NCBI RefSeq assembly: GCF_000427405.1
Contig: NZ_KE386491.1
Span: 3,317,290 to 3,381,289, forward strand
Reading direction: 5' to 3'
From: Flectobacillus major DSM 103
GTDB lineage: Bacteria; Bacteroidota; Bacteroidia; Cytophagales; Spirosomataceae
Length of the DNA: 64,000 nucleotides
Position 1 is the stretch's first letter, and the number at the start of each line of letters is the position of its first letter. Under the pieces are notes generated by a model. The model saw only the letters and a program-made list of their open reading frames with translations, had not been told where the DNA came from and made no database searches. The position numbers and the translations under genes were made by a program. Of this stretch, positions 1 through 9,414 are shown one piece after another.

Positions 1-44
1 AGCTCAATATTTTGAGTTCCCAAAACAACATCTTTTTTCAAAAA

Positions 45-86
45 ATCACTAAATCACTCATTCACTAAATCACAACTCACTAAATG
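45..86. repeat. Short direct repeats (CACTAAATCA-like) in intergenic DNA
   Basis: The first 288 bases hold no convincing gene. This part contains loose tandem copies of a CACTAAATCA-like unit. Similar words (ATTCACTAA, GAGTGAGTTAGTGAAT) recur in the gaps near 61.78 kb and 61.97 kb, so it is a low-complexity intergenic word of this genome rather than a unique site. Function unknown. Confidence 0.4.
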
Positions 87-288
87 AGCACACGACAATC
101 CACCTAACCCAACAACAGAAAAACAAACCGACGGCTTGGGGGTGTAACCAACACCGCTTGAGTATTCCTGATGCTACAATTAAGTAACATAGATTTTTTG
201 AAAGTATTAAGAGGGAAATATAAAGTGAGGGGAATAAGAGGGCACTAATCCTTAGTTATCACCCTTATGGCGGTAAGGCATAATACGA

Positions 289-510
289 TTAAGCTAAATT
301 TTCGTTTATTACATCCAATTTGGTGATATTTTTGTTGGTGTATAAAATTTCTTGGTACGACAAAGTACGGAGCATACCTATTTTAATTCTTTTACGAACA
401 GCTTCTGTTTCAGATTTGTACGTATTCTGACCTCTCAAGAGTTCCTCAGCAATGTTGGCGACTAACATCTCTACAGATTCAGGAGTTAAAATAACCGGAG
501 TGTTTTTCAT
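289..510 (-). CDS. Small hypothetical protein (73 aa)
   Basis: An ATG-started frame of 73 codons. The protein is charged and looks mostly helical, with no signal peptide, membrane segment or cysteines. I do not recognise a family. The Lys/Arg-rich middle (EAVRKRIKIGML) could be nucleic-acid contacting, but that is only a guess. It stands alone, divergent from the MFS gene that follows, with about 250 bases of AT-rich DNA between them that could hold promoters for both. It could be a chance frame, but its amino-acid composition is that of a normal soluble protein. Confidence 0.45.
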   Translation of the reverse strand: MKNTPVILTPESVEMLVANIAEELLRGQNTYKSETEAVRKRIKIGMLRTLSYQEILYTNKNITKLDVINENLA

Positions 511-767
511 ATACTGAAATTTGGTGGTGGTTGTGTGACAATCTATTTAATGTGTTAGTATTTAGACTATTAACTACGAGAAATCCAATTTAACGTTTTT
601 TTATCTTATAACAGCAAATTTATTACTTTCGTTGCTAACTTACATGATTAGATTCTTACTTTTTTACAAAAAGCACCAAAAATCATACCAATTAACCTTT
701 CAACCTTTCATTTTTTGCTAGATGCCGATAAATCTTTAACTTGGCCAATTCAACAAGCAAAAATGGT

Positions 768-1988
768 ATGCTCAACAAATCTTTACAACTTTATAAAAGT
801 GCTTTCTGGGGTTTGCCCAAAACGGTCTGGCTGCTTTCGGGAGTAATGTTTGTCAACAGAAGTGGTACGATGGTTTTACCATTTCTAACGCTTTATTTAA
901 CCCAAAAACTCCATTATTCTATTGCCGACACAGGCATAGTTATGGCGTTTTTTGGCTCAGGGGCATTGTTTGGTACATTTTTGGGTGGAAAACTCACCGA
1001 CAAAATCGGCTTTTATTCTATTCAATTTTATAGTTTATTACTCTCAGGAATAGCTCTTTTGGTACTGTTACATCTTACTTCTTTTTATGCCATTTGTGCA
1101 GGAGTATTTTTGTTTACAACTTTAAGCGATACCTTCAGACCTGCCAACGGGGCCTCTATTGCTTATTATAGCAATCCCGAAAATAGAACTCGTTCTTTCA
1201 CTCTCAATCGACTTGCTATCAATTTGGGCTGGTCGATTGGCGGAGGGCTTGGTGGTATCTTGGCCGAAATCAACTACGATTTGCTATTTTGGGCCGATGG
1301 TATTACTTGTATTGGAGCTTCTATTCTGTTCAGGTTATTAGTGCCTCCTCCTACCGAGCCTATTGGTACAGCTCATACTCAAAAAACATCGGCTATCAAC
1401 CAATCGGCTTATAAAGACAAAGTATTTTGGTGCTTTTTGGCCTTGGTGGTTATGTATGCGATTCCTTTTTTTCAGCTTTTTACGATGGAACCTCTCTATT
1501 TCAGAACTGTTCTACATTTGTCAGAGTCTAAAATAGGATTGTTGATGGTATTCAATGGCTTGATGATTGCCACTACCGAAATGATTTTTGTTCACCAAAT
1601 AGAAGGCAAACTCAGTAAACCCACGCTTATTGCTATAGGTACATTCTTGACAGCTTGTTCTTTTTTTGTATTTAATATATGGACAGTTCTCTTTGTTGTC
1701 TGGATTTCTATAGCTTTCAATACCATTGGCGAAATGTTTGCAATGCCCTTTATGCAAAGCCTTGTTGTTGAACGCAGTAGCGAATCAAACCGAGGGCAAT
1801 ATTTGGCTATGTATGCCATGTGTTATTCAGTAGCCCAAATTTCGTCGCCAACCATAGGCTCACAAATTGTTCAACGATGGGGCTTTGACATTTTATGGTA
1901 TTTCATGGGGGTATTATGCCTTTTTTCAATGGTAGGCTTTTTATATTTACATAAGCAAAATAATAAAGCTCGATATGCAACCTCTTGA
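768..1988 (+). CDS. MFS transporter, multidrug/metabolite exporter type
   Basis: A 12-helix major facilitator superfamily protein of about 406 residues in the inner membrane. The loop between helices 2 and 3 carries the MFS signature (GGKLTDKIGFYS), and a second half begins after the central loop near residue 215. The N-terminal region (NRSGTMVLPFLTLYLTQKLH) resembles the MdtH/YfmO-like exporter group. The frame opens with a TTG at 741, but the ATG at 768 is the better start because it directly precedes the conserved N-terminus. The substrate cannot be read from the sequence. The gene appears to be monocistronic; 180 bases without a gene separate it from the next. Confidence 0.85.
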   Translation: MLNKSLQLYKSAFWGLPKTVWLLSGVMFVNRSGTMVLPFLTLYLTQKLHYSIADTGIVMAFFGSGALFGTFLGGKLTDKIGFYSIQFYSLLLSGIALLVLLHLTSFYAICAGVFLFTTLSDTFRPANGASIAYYSNPENRTRSFTLNRLAINLGWSIGGGLGGILAEINYDLLFWADGITCIGASILFRLLVPPPTEPIGTAHTQKTSAINQSAYKDKVFWCFLALVVMYAIPFFQLFTMEPLYFRTVLHLSESKIGLLMVFNGLMIATTEMIFVHQIEGKLSKPTLIAIGTFLTACSFFVFNIWTVLFVVWISIAFNTIGEMFAMPFMQSLVVERSSESNRGQYLAMYAMCYSVAQISSPTIGSQIVQRWGFDILWYFMGVLCLFSMVGFLYLHKQNNKARYATS

Positions 1989-2169
1989 CCCACTTAAACA
2001 TCTTTCTGCTATAGGCTCGAAGTTTGACAAACTGTATTTTTGTCCAATTTCAGTAAGTAGGCTTTTTTTACGATCTTAAAATCATAGAAATCAACAGTTC
2101 AATAACGATTCGTATGTTGGCTCAGTTACTTACAAAACGTCTATCGCTAAACTATTCAAACAAATAACC

Positions 2170-3542
2170 ATGTCTTTAAAACAAGCCCGAATACTTGCCA
2201 TAGATGACGATACCGACGTATTATTAGCGGTAAAAATGTTACTTCGTCCAGAAGTAAAAGAAGTTGTTGTGGAGAAAAACCCCGAGCGGTTGCCCTCGCT
2301 ATTGGCTCAGTCTAACTTTGATGTAGTATTGTTAGACATGAACTACAAAAGCTCGCTCAATACTGGTAATGAAGGTATTTTTTGGTTAAGAAAAATACGA
2401 GAAATCAACAAAACGGTAGCTGTAATTATGATTACGGCCTATGGCGATATTGACCTTGCTGTACGTTCGGTAAAAGAAGGGGCTACTGATTTTGTACTAA
2501 AACCTTGGCGAAATGAAAAGCTACTGTGGACTATAGAAGATGCTCTTGAAAAAACAGCCAATCAGCCCAAAAATACTACTAACAAGCACAAAAAAGCACA
2601 GATTCCCAGAAAACGCTTGTCAATATTTTGGGCGAAAGCGAGGTGATGCAAGATATTCTTTATAAAATAGATAAAATCGCTCCGACCGACGCTAACATTT
2701 TGATTTTGGGCGAAAATGGCACAGGAAAAGGTGAAATAGCTAAGTTGATTCATCAAAAATCGCTACGAGCCGACAAACCCTTTGTACACGCCGACCTTGG
2801 AGCTTTGACCGAAAGCCTTTTTGAATCTGAACTTTTTGGCCACAAAAAGGGAGCTTTTACCGATGCTCGTGAAGACCGTGCAGGACGCTTTGAATCGGCC
2901 AATACAGGAACGTTATTTTTGGATGAAATTGGCAATATTACCCTTCCACAACAAGCCAAATTGCTTACAGTATTACAAAACCGTGAAGTAACACGCTTAG
3001 GCACAAATACGCCTATTGCCTTAGATATTCGCTTGATTTCGGCAACGAATGCTCCCATCAAAGAATTAGCAGGACAAAATGCCTATCGTAAAGACTTAAT
3101 TTATCGCCTCAATACGATTGAAATTACCCTGCCTGCTCTCCGCCAAAGAGGCGAAGACATTATTCTTTTGGCCGATTTTTTTGCCAAAACCTATAGCCAA
3201 AAATACCAAAAAAATGTACAAAATATCGACGAAAAAGCCAAAGAAAAACTCAGACGATACACTTTTCCGGGTAATATTCGTGAACTTCAACATGCTATAG
3301 AAAGGGCGATTATCATGTCGGATGGCGATACCCTTTTGGCAAGAGACCTCGACCTCAACTCATCTATTGAAGCTCCAATTGTTGTGACAGATACCTCATC
3401 AACATTGAGAATTGATGAAATTGAGAAAAATACTATTTTGAAGGCTATCGAAAAACACGATGGTAATATTACAAAAGCAGCCCGTGAATTAGGCTTAACC
3501 AGAACCGCACTTTACAGACGACTCGGCAAATATGACATTTAA
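2170..3542 (+). pseudogene. Sigma-54-dependent response regulator (NtrC/AtoC family), split by a one-base frameshift
   Basis: This is one gene in two frames. Part one (2170-2646) is a receiver domain (IDDDTDVL, phospho-acceptor in VLLDMNYKS, K in VLKPW). Part two, in the frame at 2628, is an AAA+ sigma-54 activator domain: Walker A GENGTGKGE, GAFTDA in place of the sigma-54 loop GAFTGA, Walker B GTLFLDEIGN, and a Fis-type helix-turn-helix at the end (NITKAARELGLTRTALYRR). The frames join exactly if the A-run at 2590-2595 (six A) had seven, giving a continuous chain of about 457 residues, the usual family length. The cause could be a real mutation, slippage or a sequencing error. The codon listed as a start at 2628 is a TTG inside the conserved linker, so it is not a real start. 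The gene overlaps the kinase gene that follows. Confidence 0.8.
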
Positions 3543-4890
3543 TCGATACGAAATAAGCTTGACTTTGAGGGTTCTGCTATTATTTGTTAGCCTTACAGCT
3601 GGGGCATACTGCTTGGTATCAGGTAAGAATATCCTTTTATTCTTTCTGATATTTTTGCTTTTGGCTCAGGTACTCAACTTTATTCAGTTTATCAACAAAA
3701 CCAATACCGAACTAGCCCAATTTATCGAAGCTGTACAATATCGTGATTTTTCGCTACAGTTTTCCGAAAAAAATGCCCCTGTATCGGTACGTCAATTACG
3801 CAGGGCTTTCAATCAGATTAATACAACTTTCAAGCAACTGTCTTCCGAAAAAGAAGAACAATACCAGTACCTCCAAAGTATTCTGGAATTGGTAGACACA
3901 GGGATTTTGTCATTTAATCATGCTGGCGATGTTGGCTGGATGAACGAATCATTCAAGAAAATGCTAAACATTCCTTATATCAAAAATATTGGAGGAATAG
4001 AAAAGCGAGACCCCGCCGTTTATGAAGCCATTGTTCGTTTAAATAGTGGCGACCACCAACTGGTCAAAATTCATGACAAAGTAGTACTTTTGGCCAAAAC
4101 AACATTCCAGAGCCACAACCAAACCACTCATCTGATTGCCTTTCAGAATGTAAATTCGGCTATAGAAGATACCGAATCGCAAGCTTACCAAAAACTATTG
4201 CGAGTGATGACCCACGAAATCATGAACTCAGTAGCCCCTATTGCCTCGTTGGCCGAAACCATGGAAACAAGAATGCGAAATAACCTCCAAAAACTACCCC
4301 ACCAACCATCACTAGCCGATTTGCAACAAACCCAACAAATGGCCGAAGATGTACTGGAAGGAATGAGTGTTATCAAAAAACGCAGTGAAAACCTCCTCAA
4401 ATTTGCCGATACGTACCGCCAATTAGCCAAGGTTTCTATTACGTCGTTTAGTACAATTCAGGTTTGTGATTTATTTGAAACCGTAGAAATATTACTAGAA
4501 AATAAACTAGAACAAAACCATATCGAGCTAGATGTTATTCTAAAAGACTTTTCGATGACCCTCGAAGGAGACATTGCCCTGATCGAGCAAGTACTCATCA
4601 ACCTTCTTATCAATGCCATTGATGCTGTAAAAGAAGTAGAAAACCCTCTTATCAAACTTTCGGCCTATAAAAATCAGGACGAAAAAGTGGTAATAGATAT
4701 AACCGACAATGGTACTGGGATGTCGGAAGATATGATAGAGAAAATCTTCATTCCTTTTTTTACCTCCAAGTCGCATGGTTCAGGAATTGGGCTAAGCCTA
4801 TCCAAACAAATCATGGGCTTGCACAAAGGAAGCATTACAGTACAGTCGAAAGAAGGAATCGGGAGTATTTTTAGGTTAACGTTTCCTTAA
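3532..4890 (+). CDS. Membrane sensor histidine kinase (NtrY-like), partner of the split regulator
   Basis: 452 residues. Two adjacent membrane helices lie at about residues 12-30 and 33-52 with almost no external sensing domain. They are followed by a coiled linker, a PAS-like segment (residues 115-205), a dimerisation/phosphorylation helix with the acceptor His near 228 in MTHEIMNSVAP, and an ATPase domain with N box (INLLINAIDAV), G1 (DNGTGMS), F box (FIPFFTSK) and G2 (GSGIGLSLSKQI). The ATG lies inside the last codons of the upstream regulator (11-base overlap), so the pair is translationally coupled. It should phosphorylate the NtrC-type regulator. The stimulus is unknown, and the lack of a periplasmic domain suggests sensing in the membrane or cytoplasm. 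Confidence 0.88.
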   Translation: MTFNRYEISLTLRVLLLFVSLTAGAYCLVSGKNILLFFLIFLLLAQVLNFIQFINKTNTELAQFIEAVQYRDFSLQFSEKNAPVSVRQLRRAFNQINTTFKQLSSEKEEQYQYLQSILELVDTGILSFNHAGDVGWMNESFKKMLNIPYIKNIGGIEKRDPAVYEAIVRLNSGDHQLVKIHDKVVLLAKTTFQSHNQTTHLIAFQNVNSAIEDTESQAYQKLLRVMTHEIMNSVAPIASLAETMETRMRNNLQKLPHQPSLADLQQTQQMAEDVLEGMSVIKKRSENLLKFADTYRQLAKVSITSFSTIQVCDLFETVEILLENKLEQNHIELDVILKDFSMTLEGDIALIEQVLINLLINAIDAVKEVENPLIKLSAYKNQDEKVVIDITDNGTGMSEDMIEKIFIPFFTSKSHGSGIGLSLSKQIMGLHKGSITVQSKEGIGSIFRLTFP

Positions 4891-4919
4891 AGGATTATAG
4901 ATTGTTTTCTTCAATTTCC

Positions 4920-4950
4920 TTGATATACCTTCTTTGATTTAGTAGTTTTA
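4920..4950 (+). promoter_or_regulatory. Candidate Bacteroidetes-type promoter (TTG, 20-base spacer, TAGTTTTA)
   Basis: TTG at 4920-4922 lies 20 bases before TAGTTTTA at 4943-4950, one mismatch from the Bacteroidetes -7 consensus TAnnTTTG. Transcription would start near 4957. This leaves no leader for the possible ATG at 4958 and supports the downstream ATG at 5036 as the real start of the next gene. Confidence 0.4.
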
Positions 4951-5035
4951 TAGGCCCATGTCAAACCAGATGGGTATTTTCGTTGTTTTTCAGAATACTA
5001 CTCAAGTACGGCCAGTGTTGGCCTACTCACCCAAT

Positions 5036-6313
5036 ATGGAACTGCTAATTATTTTTATTTTAATTCTGATAAATGGAATCTTTTCGATGTCCGAAATAGC
5101 CTTAGTTTCTGCCCGAAAAGCTCGTTTAGAAACTTCTGCCAAAAAGGGCGACAAAAATGCTAAAATCGCTCTGGACATTGCCAATGCTCCCAACAAATTT
5201 CTTTCTACAGTTCAGATTGGCATTACACTGATTGGTATTTTGACAGGTATTTTCAGTGGCGAAAAAATGACCAACGATATACAAGCTTTTGTGGCTCAAT
5301 TCACAGTATTAGTACCATATCAGCGAACCATATCAGTTACACTGGTAGTACTTATTATTACTTATTTGTCGTTAGTATTTGGCGAGCTTGTCCCAAAACG
5401 TATTGGCTTAACCAACCCCGAATTTATAGCCAAAACGGTAGCTCGCCCCATGAATATGCTTTCCAAGCTAACTTCGCCTTTTGTGTGGCTACTAACGTTT
5501 TCGTCTGATTTGTTAATTAAAATCCTCAATATTCAGCCCTCAACCGACAGTAAAGTTACCGAAGATGAAATCAAAGCTATAGTACAAGAAGGTGCCGACA
5601 GCGGCGAAGTACACGAAATAGAGCAAGATATTGTAGGACGTGTATTTAGCTTGGGCGACCGTAAGGTATCTTCGCTTATGACACATCGCAATGATATGGT
5701 TTTTCTACAGTCAAACTATTCAGCCGAAAAAGTTACCGAATCTATCAGCGAAGAACTTCATTCGCTTTACCCTGTTTATGACAAAGACAAAGACCATATT
5801 ATTGGGATTGTTCGTCTTAAAGATTTGTTTTTACCCCTAAGACAACCCGATTTTAGTTTGCAAAACTATTTGCAACCAACCCAGTTTATTATGGAAACGG
5901 CATCGGCATATCAGGCTTTACAGCGATTTAAAGATAGCCGTATTCATTATGGAATTGTAATTGACGAATATGGCCAAACCCAAGGTATTGTAACCCTCAA
6001 CGACCTCCTAGAGGCATTGGTAGGCAATGTGTCTGACTTTGACCATGAGGGCTATCGCCTCGACCAACGCAACGATGGCACATGGCTAGTAGATGGCCAA
6101 TATCCTTTGGCCGACTTTTTACAGTATTTTGATTTAAGCGATTTCATACAAGAATACCCATTTAATACTCTTGCTGGGCTTATTTTAAACGAACTAACCG
6201 ATATTCCACAACAAGGAGACATTGTAGTTTGGCAAAATATCACCTTCGAGATTATAGATATGGATGGAGCTAAAATAGACAAAGTACTCGTAAGAATCAA
6301 CGAACCAAGCTAA
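5036..6313 (+). CDS. Hemolysin/CNNM-CorC family membrane protein with CBS pair
   Basis: About 425 residues in three parts: an N-terminal DUF21/CNNM membrane domain (MELLIIFILILINGIFSMSE, then further hydrophobic helices to about residue 150), a tandem CBS pair in the middle (residues about 190-320, with VFSLGDRKVSSLMTHR and IDEYGQTQGIVTLNDLLEAL), and a C-terminal CorC_HlyC domain. Family members export or sense divalent cations such as Mg2+ or Co2+; hemolysis is a historical label. An in-frame ATG exists at 4958, but the 26 residues it adds are not family-like and it sits on the predicted transcription start. A strong terminator follows at 6340. Confidence 0.85.
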   Translation: MELLIIFILILINGIFSMSEIALVSARKARLETSAKKGDKNAKIALDIANAPNKFLSTVQIGITLIGILTGIFSGEKMTNDIQAFVAQFTVLVPYQRTISVTLVVLIITYLSLVFGELVPKRIGLTNPEFIAKTVARPMNMLSKLTSPFVWLLTFSSDLLIKILNIQPSTDSKVTEDEIKAIVQEGADSGEVHEIEQDIVGRVFSLGDRKVSSLMTHRNDMVFLQSNYSAEKVTESISEELHSLYPVYDKDKDHIIGIVRLKDLFLPLRQPDFSLQNYLQPTQFIMETASAYQALQRFKDSRIHYGIVIDEYGQTQGIVTLNDLLEALVGNVSDFDHEGYRLDQRNDGTWLVDGQYPLADFLQYFDLSDFIQEYPFNTLAGLILNELTDIPQQGDIVVWQNITFEIIDMDGAKIDKVLVRINEPS

Positions 6314-6339
6314 TAATACCTACCTAAAACCTTCTTTTG

Positions 6340-6376
6340 GCCAACTTTCGCCCTTTACAGAAAGCTGGCTTTTTTA
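6340..6376 (+). terminator. Rho-independent terminator after the CNNM/CorC gene
   Basis: The arms GCCAACTTTC (6340-6349) and GAAAGCTGGC (6360-6369) pair with one mismatch around a 10-base loop and are followed by six T residues. Confidence 0.75.
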
Positions 6377-6486
6377 GTAACTTTACCTAGCCAATTGGTG
6401 TTACCTAATTAAGCCCAATTCAAAAAGAATAGTAAACCCAACTAAAGTGATAACACGTGCCAAGGCACACAAATGATACATTTTTC

Positions 6487-9318
6487 ATGTCCAATCTAAA
6501 AGATAATACAGGTTTCGAGCAAATTGAGGTACTCGGAGCCAGAGAGCATAACCTAAAAAATATAGACCTTACCATTCCTCGCAACAAACTCGTTGTCATA
6601 ACAGGGATTAGTGGTTCGGGCAAATCTTCTTTAGCCTTCGACACCATTTATGCCGAAGGGCAACGCCGTTATATGGAAAGTTTTTCGGCTTATGCTCGTA
6701 GCTTTATTGGCAACATGGAACGCCCCAATGTTGATAAAATCAATGGTTTGTCGCCCGTAATTTCGATTGAACAAAAAACTACATCCAAGAACCCTCGCTC
6801 TACAGTAGGTACTGTTACCGAAATTTATGACTTTATGCGTTTGCTTTTTGCTCGTGCTGGCGAAGCTTTTAGCTATGTAACTGGTCAAAAAATGATTAAG
6901 CAGTCTATCGACCAAATCATTGACGTGATTTTACAGGATTATGCAGGCCAAAAACTTATTTTGTTAGCTCCAGTAGTAAAGGGTAGAAAAGGGCATTATC
7001 GTGAGCTTTTTGTACAAATTGCCAAACTAGGCTATACCAAAGTACGAGTTGATGGCGTGGTTATGGATATTCAGTCAAAAATGCAATTAGACCGCTTCAA
7101 GATTCACGATATTGAAATTGTTATCGACCGCATCGTTGTCAAGGACGAAGACCGCTTTCGTTTATCGCAATCGGTACAAACGGCCCTCAACCAAGGAAAA
7201 GGACTCATGATGACACGTGATGAAAAAGGCGAAGTTCGTAATTTTTCAAAATACCTGATGGATCCTATTTCGGGTATTTCTTACGACGAGCCTGCCCCCA
7301 ATACCTTCTCGTTCAATTCACCTTATGGTTGGTGTCCTTCTTGTCAGGGCTTGGGTGTTGTAGAAGAAATTACAGAAGAATCTATTTTACCCGACAAATC
7401 TCTGAGTATTAGCCGTGGAGCAATAGCCCCTATTGGCGAATACCGAGATATGTGGATTTTTAAGCAATTAGAAGTTTTGCTGAAACCCTATAAAGTAAGC
7501 CTCACTACCCCCCTCGACAAATTCCCAACCGAAGCTATCGAAATTATGCTTTATGGCTCGGACGAACCTGTACCTGTTCCTTCCAAAAAATACGAAGGCA
7601 CAGAGTGGAATACCAAATATGAAGGTATTATCCACTTTTTGAAACGCCAACAAGAAAGTGGTTCAGAGAAAATCCAGGATTGGCTCAAAGATTTTATGGT
7701 AATACGCACTTGTCCTGAATGTGGCGGTGCTCGACTCAAAAAAGAAGCTTTACACATCAAAATCGACCATAAAAATATTGCCGAATTGGCTCGACTAGAC
7801 ATCACCGATTTGTCAAACTGGTTTGATAACCTTGAAAGCCGTATGACCGACCGCCAAAATATTATTGGCAAAGAAGTGCTAAAAGAAATTCGTAAACGAA
7901 TAGGCTTTCTTACTGGTATTGGCTTAGAATACCTTACCCTCAACCGCCCTTTGCGTACCCTTTCGGGTGGCGAAGCACAGCGGATTCGACTGGCCACTCA
8001 AATTGGCACACAACTGACCAACGTTTTGTACATCATGGACGAACCAAGTATTGGTTTGCACCAACGAGATAACGTAAAATTGATTCAGGCCTTAAAAGAT
8101 TTAAGAGATTTGGGTAATTCCATCTTGGTAGTAGAACATGACAAAGATATGATGCTCGAATCGGACTACATTGTGGATATTGGCCCAGGGGCAGGCCGTC
8201 ATGGAGGCTCTATTGTTGGCCAAGGTACACCCGAAGAGTTTTTGCAAAACAACTCAACAACAGCCAAGTTTTTAAGTGGAAATATCAAAATTGATGTTCC
8301 AAACCAACGCCGTAAAGGCAATGGACATCAGTTAATCATAAAGGGAGCAACAGGTAACAACCTCAAAAATGTAACCCTCAAGCTACCTTTAGGCAAAATG
8401 ATAGCTATTACGGGCGTTAGTGGATCGGGCAAATCTACCCTTATTCACGAAACATTATTCCCTATCTTGAACCATTACTTTTTTCATGCCAAACGTGAGC
8501 CTATGCCTCACAAAGCGGTAGAAGGATTAGAGCATTTAGACAAAGTAATAGAGGTAGACCAATCGCCCATTGGCCGTACGCCACGCTCGAACCCCGCCAC
8601 TTACACAGGTATGTTCTCAGATATTCGCTCGCTTTTCTGCGAACTTCCCGAATCCAAAATTCGAGGCTATAAAGCAGGGCGTTTTAGCTTTAATGTAAAA
8701 GGCGGACGTTGCGAAGATTGTGAAGGAGCTGGTATGAAAAAAATTGAAATGGAGTTTTTGCCCGATGTACATATTGCCTGTGAAACCTGCAAAGGAAAGC
8801 GTTTCAACCGTGAAACCTTAGAAGTACGTTTCAAAGGAAAGTCTATTGCCGATGTATTGGACATGACCGTAGAACAAGCGGTAGATTTTTTTGAAAATCA
8901 GCCCAAAATCCATAGAAAAGTACAAACCCTTAGCGAGGTTGGCTTGGGCTATTTAACACTCGGGCAACAAGCCACAACCCTGTCGGGTGGCGAAGCCCAA
9001 AGGGTAAAACTAGCCGAAGAGTTATCAAAAAGAGATACTGGCAAAACTATGTATATTTTGGACGAACCTACTACTGGGCTACATTTTCAAGATATTAAAG
9101 CCCTTATGGAAGTACTCCAAAAACTTGTCGACAAAGGCAATACCGTTTTGATTATAGAACATAACCTCGACGTAATCAAGGTATCTGACCATGTTATCGA
9201 CCTTGGGCCAGAAGGAGGCAATAAAGGCGGACAAATCATTGCTGAGGGTACACCCGAGCAAGTAGCCAAAGTAAAAGGCAGTTATACTGCTCACTTCTTG
9301 AAAGAAGAGTTGAAGTAA
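6487..9318 (+). CDS. uvrA: UvrABC excinuclease subunit A
   Basis: A full-length UvrA of 943 residues, the damage-recognition ATPase of nucleotide excision repair. It works as a dimer with UvrB in the cytoplasm. It has two ABC ATPase halves with Walker A GISGSGKSSLA and GVSGSGKSTL, two LSGGEAQR signatures, Walker B regions ending in IMDEPSIGLH and ILDEPTTGLH, and zinc-binding cysteine sets (CPSCQGLG with CPECGG, and CEDCEGAG with CETCKG). The frame opens at a GTG at 6457, but the ATG at 6487 is preferred because the family N-terminus (IEVLGAREHNLKNIDL) follows closely. It appears to be transcribed alone, between two terminators. Confidence 0.97.
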   Translation: MSNLKDNTGFEQIEVLGAREHNLKNIDLTIPRNKLVVITGISGSGKSSLAFDTIYAEGQRRYMESFSAYARSFIGNMERPNVDKINGLSPVISIEQKTTSKNPRSTVGTVTEIYDFMRLLFARAGEAFSYVTGQKMIKQSIDQIIDVILQDYAGQKLILLAPVVKGRKGHYRELFVQIAKLGYTKVRVDGVVMDIQSKMQLDRFKIHDIEIVIDRIVVKDEDRFRLSQSVQTALNQGKGLMMTRDEKGEVRNFSKYLMDPISGISYDEPAPNTFSFNSPYGWCPSCQGLGVVEEITEESILPDKSLSISRGAIAPIGEYRDMWIFKQLEVLLKPYKVSLTTPLDKFPTEAIEIMLYGSDEPVPVPSKKYEGTEWNTKYEGIIHFLKRQQESGSEKIQDWLKDFMVIRTCPECGGARLKKEALHIKIDHKNIAELARLDITDLSNWFDNLESRMTDRQNIIGKEVLKEIRKRIGFLTGIGLEYLTLNRPLRTLSGGEAQRIRLATQIGTQLTNVLYIMDEPSIGLHQRDNVKLIQALKDLRDLGNSILVVEHDKDMMLESDYIVDIGPGAGRHGGSIVGQGTPEEFLQNNSTTAKFLSGNIKIDVPNQRRKGNGHQLIIKGATGNNLKNVTLKLPLGKMIAITGVSGSGKSTLIHETLFPILNHYFFHAKREPMPHKAVEGLEHLDKVIEVDQSPIGRTPRSNPATYTGMFSDIRSLFCELPESKIRGYKAGRFSFNVKGGRCEDCEGAGMKKIEMEFLPDVHIACETCKGKRFNRETLEVRFKGKSIADVLDMTVEQAVDFFENQPKIHRKVQTLSEVGLGYLTLGQQATTLSGGEAQRVKLAEELSKRDTGKTMYILDEPTTGLHFQDIKALMEVLQKLVDKGNTVLIIEHNLDVIKVSDHVIDLGPEGGNKGGQIIAEGTPEQVAKVKGSYTAHFLKEELK

Positions 9319-9331
9319 ATATCATAAGGCA

Positions 9332-9371
9332 CAGATAGCATAACGCATTAGTGGGCTATCTGCACCTTTTT
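9332..9371 (+). terminator. Probable terminator after uvrA
   Basis: CAGATAGC (9332-9339) pairs perfectly with GCTATCTG (9355-9362), and a T-run follows at 9367-9371. It ends just before the methyltransferase gene. Confidence 0.55.
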
Positions 9372-9414
9372 GAAAATACTTAATATTTTACCCACTTATT
9401 TAGTTGAATATTTC

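Noticed and set aside
2580-2640. Programmed -1 frameshifting in the response regulator
   Set aside because: In the zero frame the site reads CAC AAA AAA GCA, which is not a classical X-XXY-YYZ slippery heptamer, and a split product is not known for this family; an indel is simpler.
7551-7997. 148-codon open frame on the minus strand within uvrA
   Set aside because: It is a shadow of the well-conserved uvrA frame and has no recognisable family.
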